A stretch of 14,180 nucleotides of DNA, from the NCBI GenBank assembly GCA_041946685.1, contig JBHGAV010000082.1, positions 1 to 14,180 of the forward strand. The letters are read 5' to 3'. The DNA is from JBHGAV01 sp041946685 (GTDB taxonomy: Bacteria; Acidobacteriota; Terriglobia; Bryobacterales; Bryobacteraceae). Made by a program: the position numbers and the translations under genes. Positions 13,459 through 14,180 of this stretch are shown in pieces. The number at the start of each line of letters is the position of its first letter. The first letter of the stretch is position 1. Below the pieces are notes generated by a model. That model ran no database searches. It had not been told where the DNA came from and was given only the letters and a program-made list of their open reading frames with translations.

Positions 13459-14180
13459 ATGCAACGCCGAACATTTTTTCTCGCCACAGCCGGAGCAGTC
13501 TCTGCCAAGCGAAGCGCTTTTGCCGGTTATTCGGCTAACGACACGATCCGAATCGCCGTGCTCGGGGTAAACGGGCGCGGAAAGAATCATATTGCCGGTT
13601 TCCAAAGGCTTCGAAACGTGCAGGTCGCAGTTCTGTGCGACCCCGACCGCAACGTCCTCAACGAGCGGGCCGCCCAGTTCGAGAAAGCTCATGGCAAGCC
13701 GGTACGGATGGAAAGCGATCTGCGCCGGGTTTTGGACGACAAGACGATCAACGCCGTGAGCATCGCCACACCGAACCACTGGCACGCTCTGGCGACAATT
13801 TGGGCGTGCCAGGCCGGTAAAGACGTGTACGTGGAGAAGCCCGGGTCGCACAACATCTTCGAAGGCCGCAAGATGGTGGAGGCGGCCGCGAAATACAACC
13901 GCATCGTCCAGCACGGCGTGCAGCTTCGCAGCTCGCCCGCTGTGCAAGAGGCGGTCCAGAAGATGCGCCAGGGCGTGATCGGCAAGGTGTACATGGCGCG
14001 GGCGCTGATCTACCGCTGGCGGGGTTCCATCGGCCATCGCTCGAACGAGCCCACGCCTTCCCATTTGGACTACAACCTGTGGCTGGGTCCCGCCGCCGAG
14101 CGGCCGTTCTCCCGCCGTTACGTGCACTACAACTGGCACTGGCACTGGGATTTCGGCAACGGCGACGTGGGCAACCAGGG
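13459..14180 (+). CDS. Gfo/Idh/MocA family oxidoreductase with Tat signal (partial, 3' end outside)
   Basis: NAD(P)-dependent sugar or polyol dehydrogenase family. The first 240 residues are visible and the frame is open to the window end. The N-terminus MQRRTFFLATAGAVSA has a twin-arginine motif followed by a hydrophobic stretch, so the enzyme is probably exported folded, with cofactor, by the Tat system. The Rossmann domain shows IAVLGVNGRGKNHI (32-45) with the GxxGxG-type loop, VLCDPD (58-63), and SIATPNHWHA (101-110). VYVEKPGSHNIFEGRKM (123-139) carries the EKP motif with Lys127. The end of the visible part, NWHWHWDFGNGDVGNQ, is typical of the Tat-exported acidobacterial/planctomycete group. 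ATG at 13459 has AAGGAG 10 nt upstream. Substrate cannot be told. Confidence 0.93.
   Translation, partial: MQRRTFFLATAGAVSAKRSAFAGYSANDTIRIAVLGVNGRGKNHIAGFQRLRNVQVAVLCDPDRNVLNERAAQFEKAHGKPVRMESDLRRVLDDKTINAVSIATPNHWHALATIWACQAGKDVYVEKPGSHNIFEGRKMVEAAAKYNRIVQHGVQLRSSPAVQEAVQKMRQGVIGKVYMARALIYRWRGSIGHRSNEPTPSHLDYNLWLGPAAERPFSRRYVHYNWHWHWDFGNGDVGNQ

Overview
The window looks like a mostly core, chromosomal stretch from a GC-rich Gram-negative bacterium. The best guess is Acidobacteriota of the Solibacter/Bryobacter type. That is inference from four things: the gene order tgt-yajC-secD-secF; a tonB-exbB-exbD-exbD-TPR cluster beside it; proline- and glycine-rich TonB proteins; and a Tat-exported Gfo/Idh/MocA oxidoreductase at the right edge. 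No phage, IS element, CRISPR array, rRNA or tRNA is visible.

Layout. (1) Positions 43-4739, plus strand: tRNA-guanine transglycosylase (tgt), then the Sec accessory membrane genes yajC, secD and secF. This continues the classical queA-tgt-yajC-secD-secF order, with queA presumably just off the left edge. (2) Positions 4830-8218, plus strand: a TonB energy-transduction operon with a proline-rich TonB, ExbB, two ExbD paralogues and a TPR probable lipoprotein. Each gene has a clear Shine-Dalgarno sequence. (3) An 83-nt gap holds a perfect TATAAT box and a very strong hairpin plus U6 that abuts the next start codon. (4) Positions 8302-10921, plus strand: a bifunctional (p)ppGpp synthetase/hydrolase (Rel), overlapping by 17 nt a small DUF971 cysteine protein. 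(5) Positions 11049-13236, minus strand, in transcription order: a small zinc-ribbon-like protein, a YqiA-like alpha/beta hydrolase, and a second, architecturally different TonB without its own ExbB/D. (6) From 13459, plus strand: a Gfo/Idh/MocA oxidoreductase with a twin-arginine signal, cut by the window end.

How the genes work together. SecD/SecF/YajC assist export through SecYEG using the proton gradient. ExbB/ExbD/TonB use the same gradient to drive outer-membrane TonB-dependent receptors. The orphan second TonB could share that ExbB/D motor. Tgt (queuosine tRNA modification) and Rel (stringent response) are housekeeping functions.

No clearly undescribed multi-gene system is visible. 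The observations most worth a second look are the promoter/terminator-like leader in front of rel, an extra segment of about 75 residues in the SecF periplasmic domain, a perfect 19-nt dyad in the leader of the second tonB, strong intercistronic hairpins (exbB-exbD, yajC leader), and the small zinc-ribbon gene.
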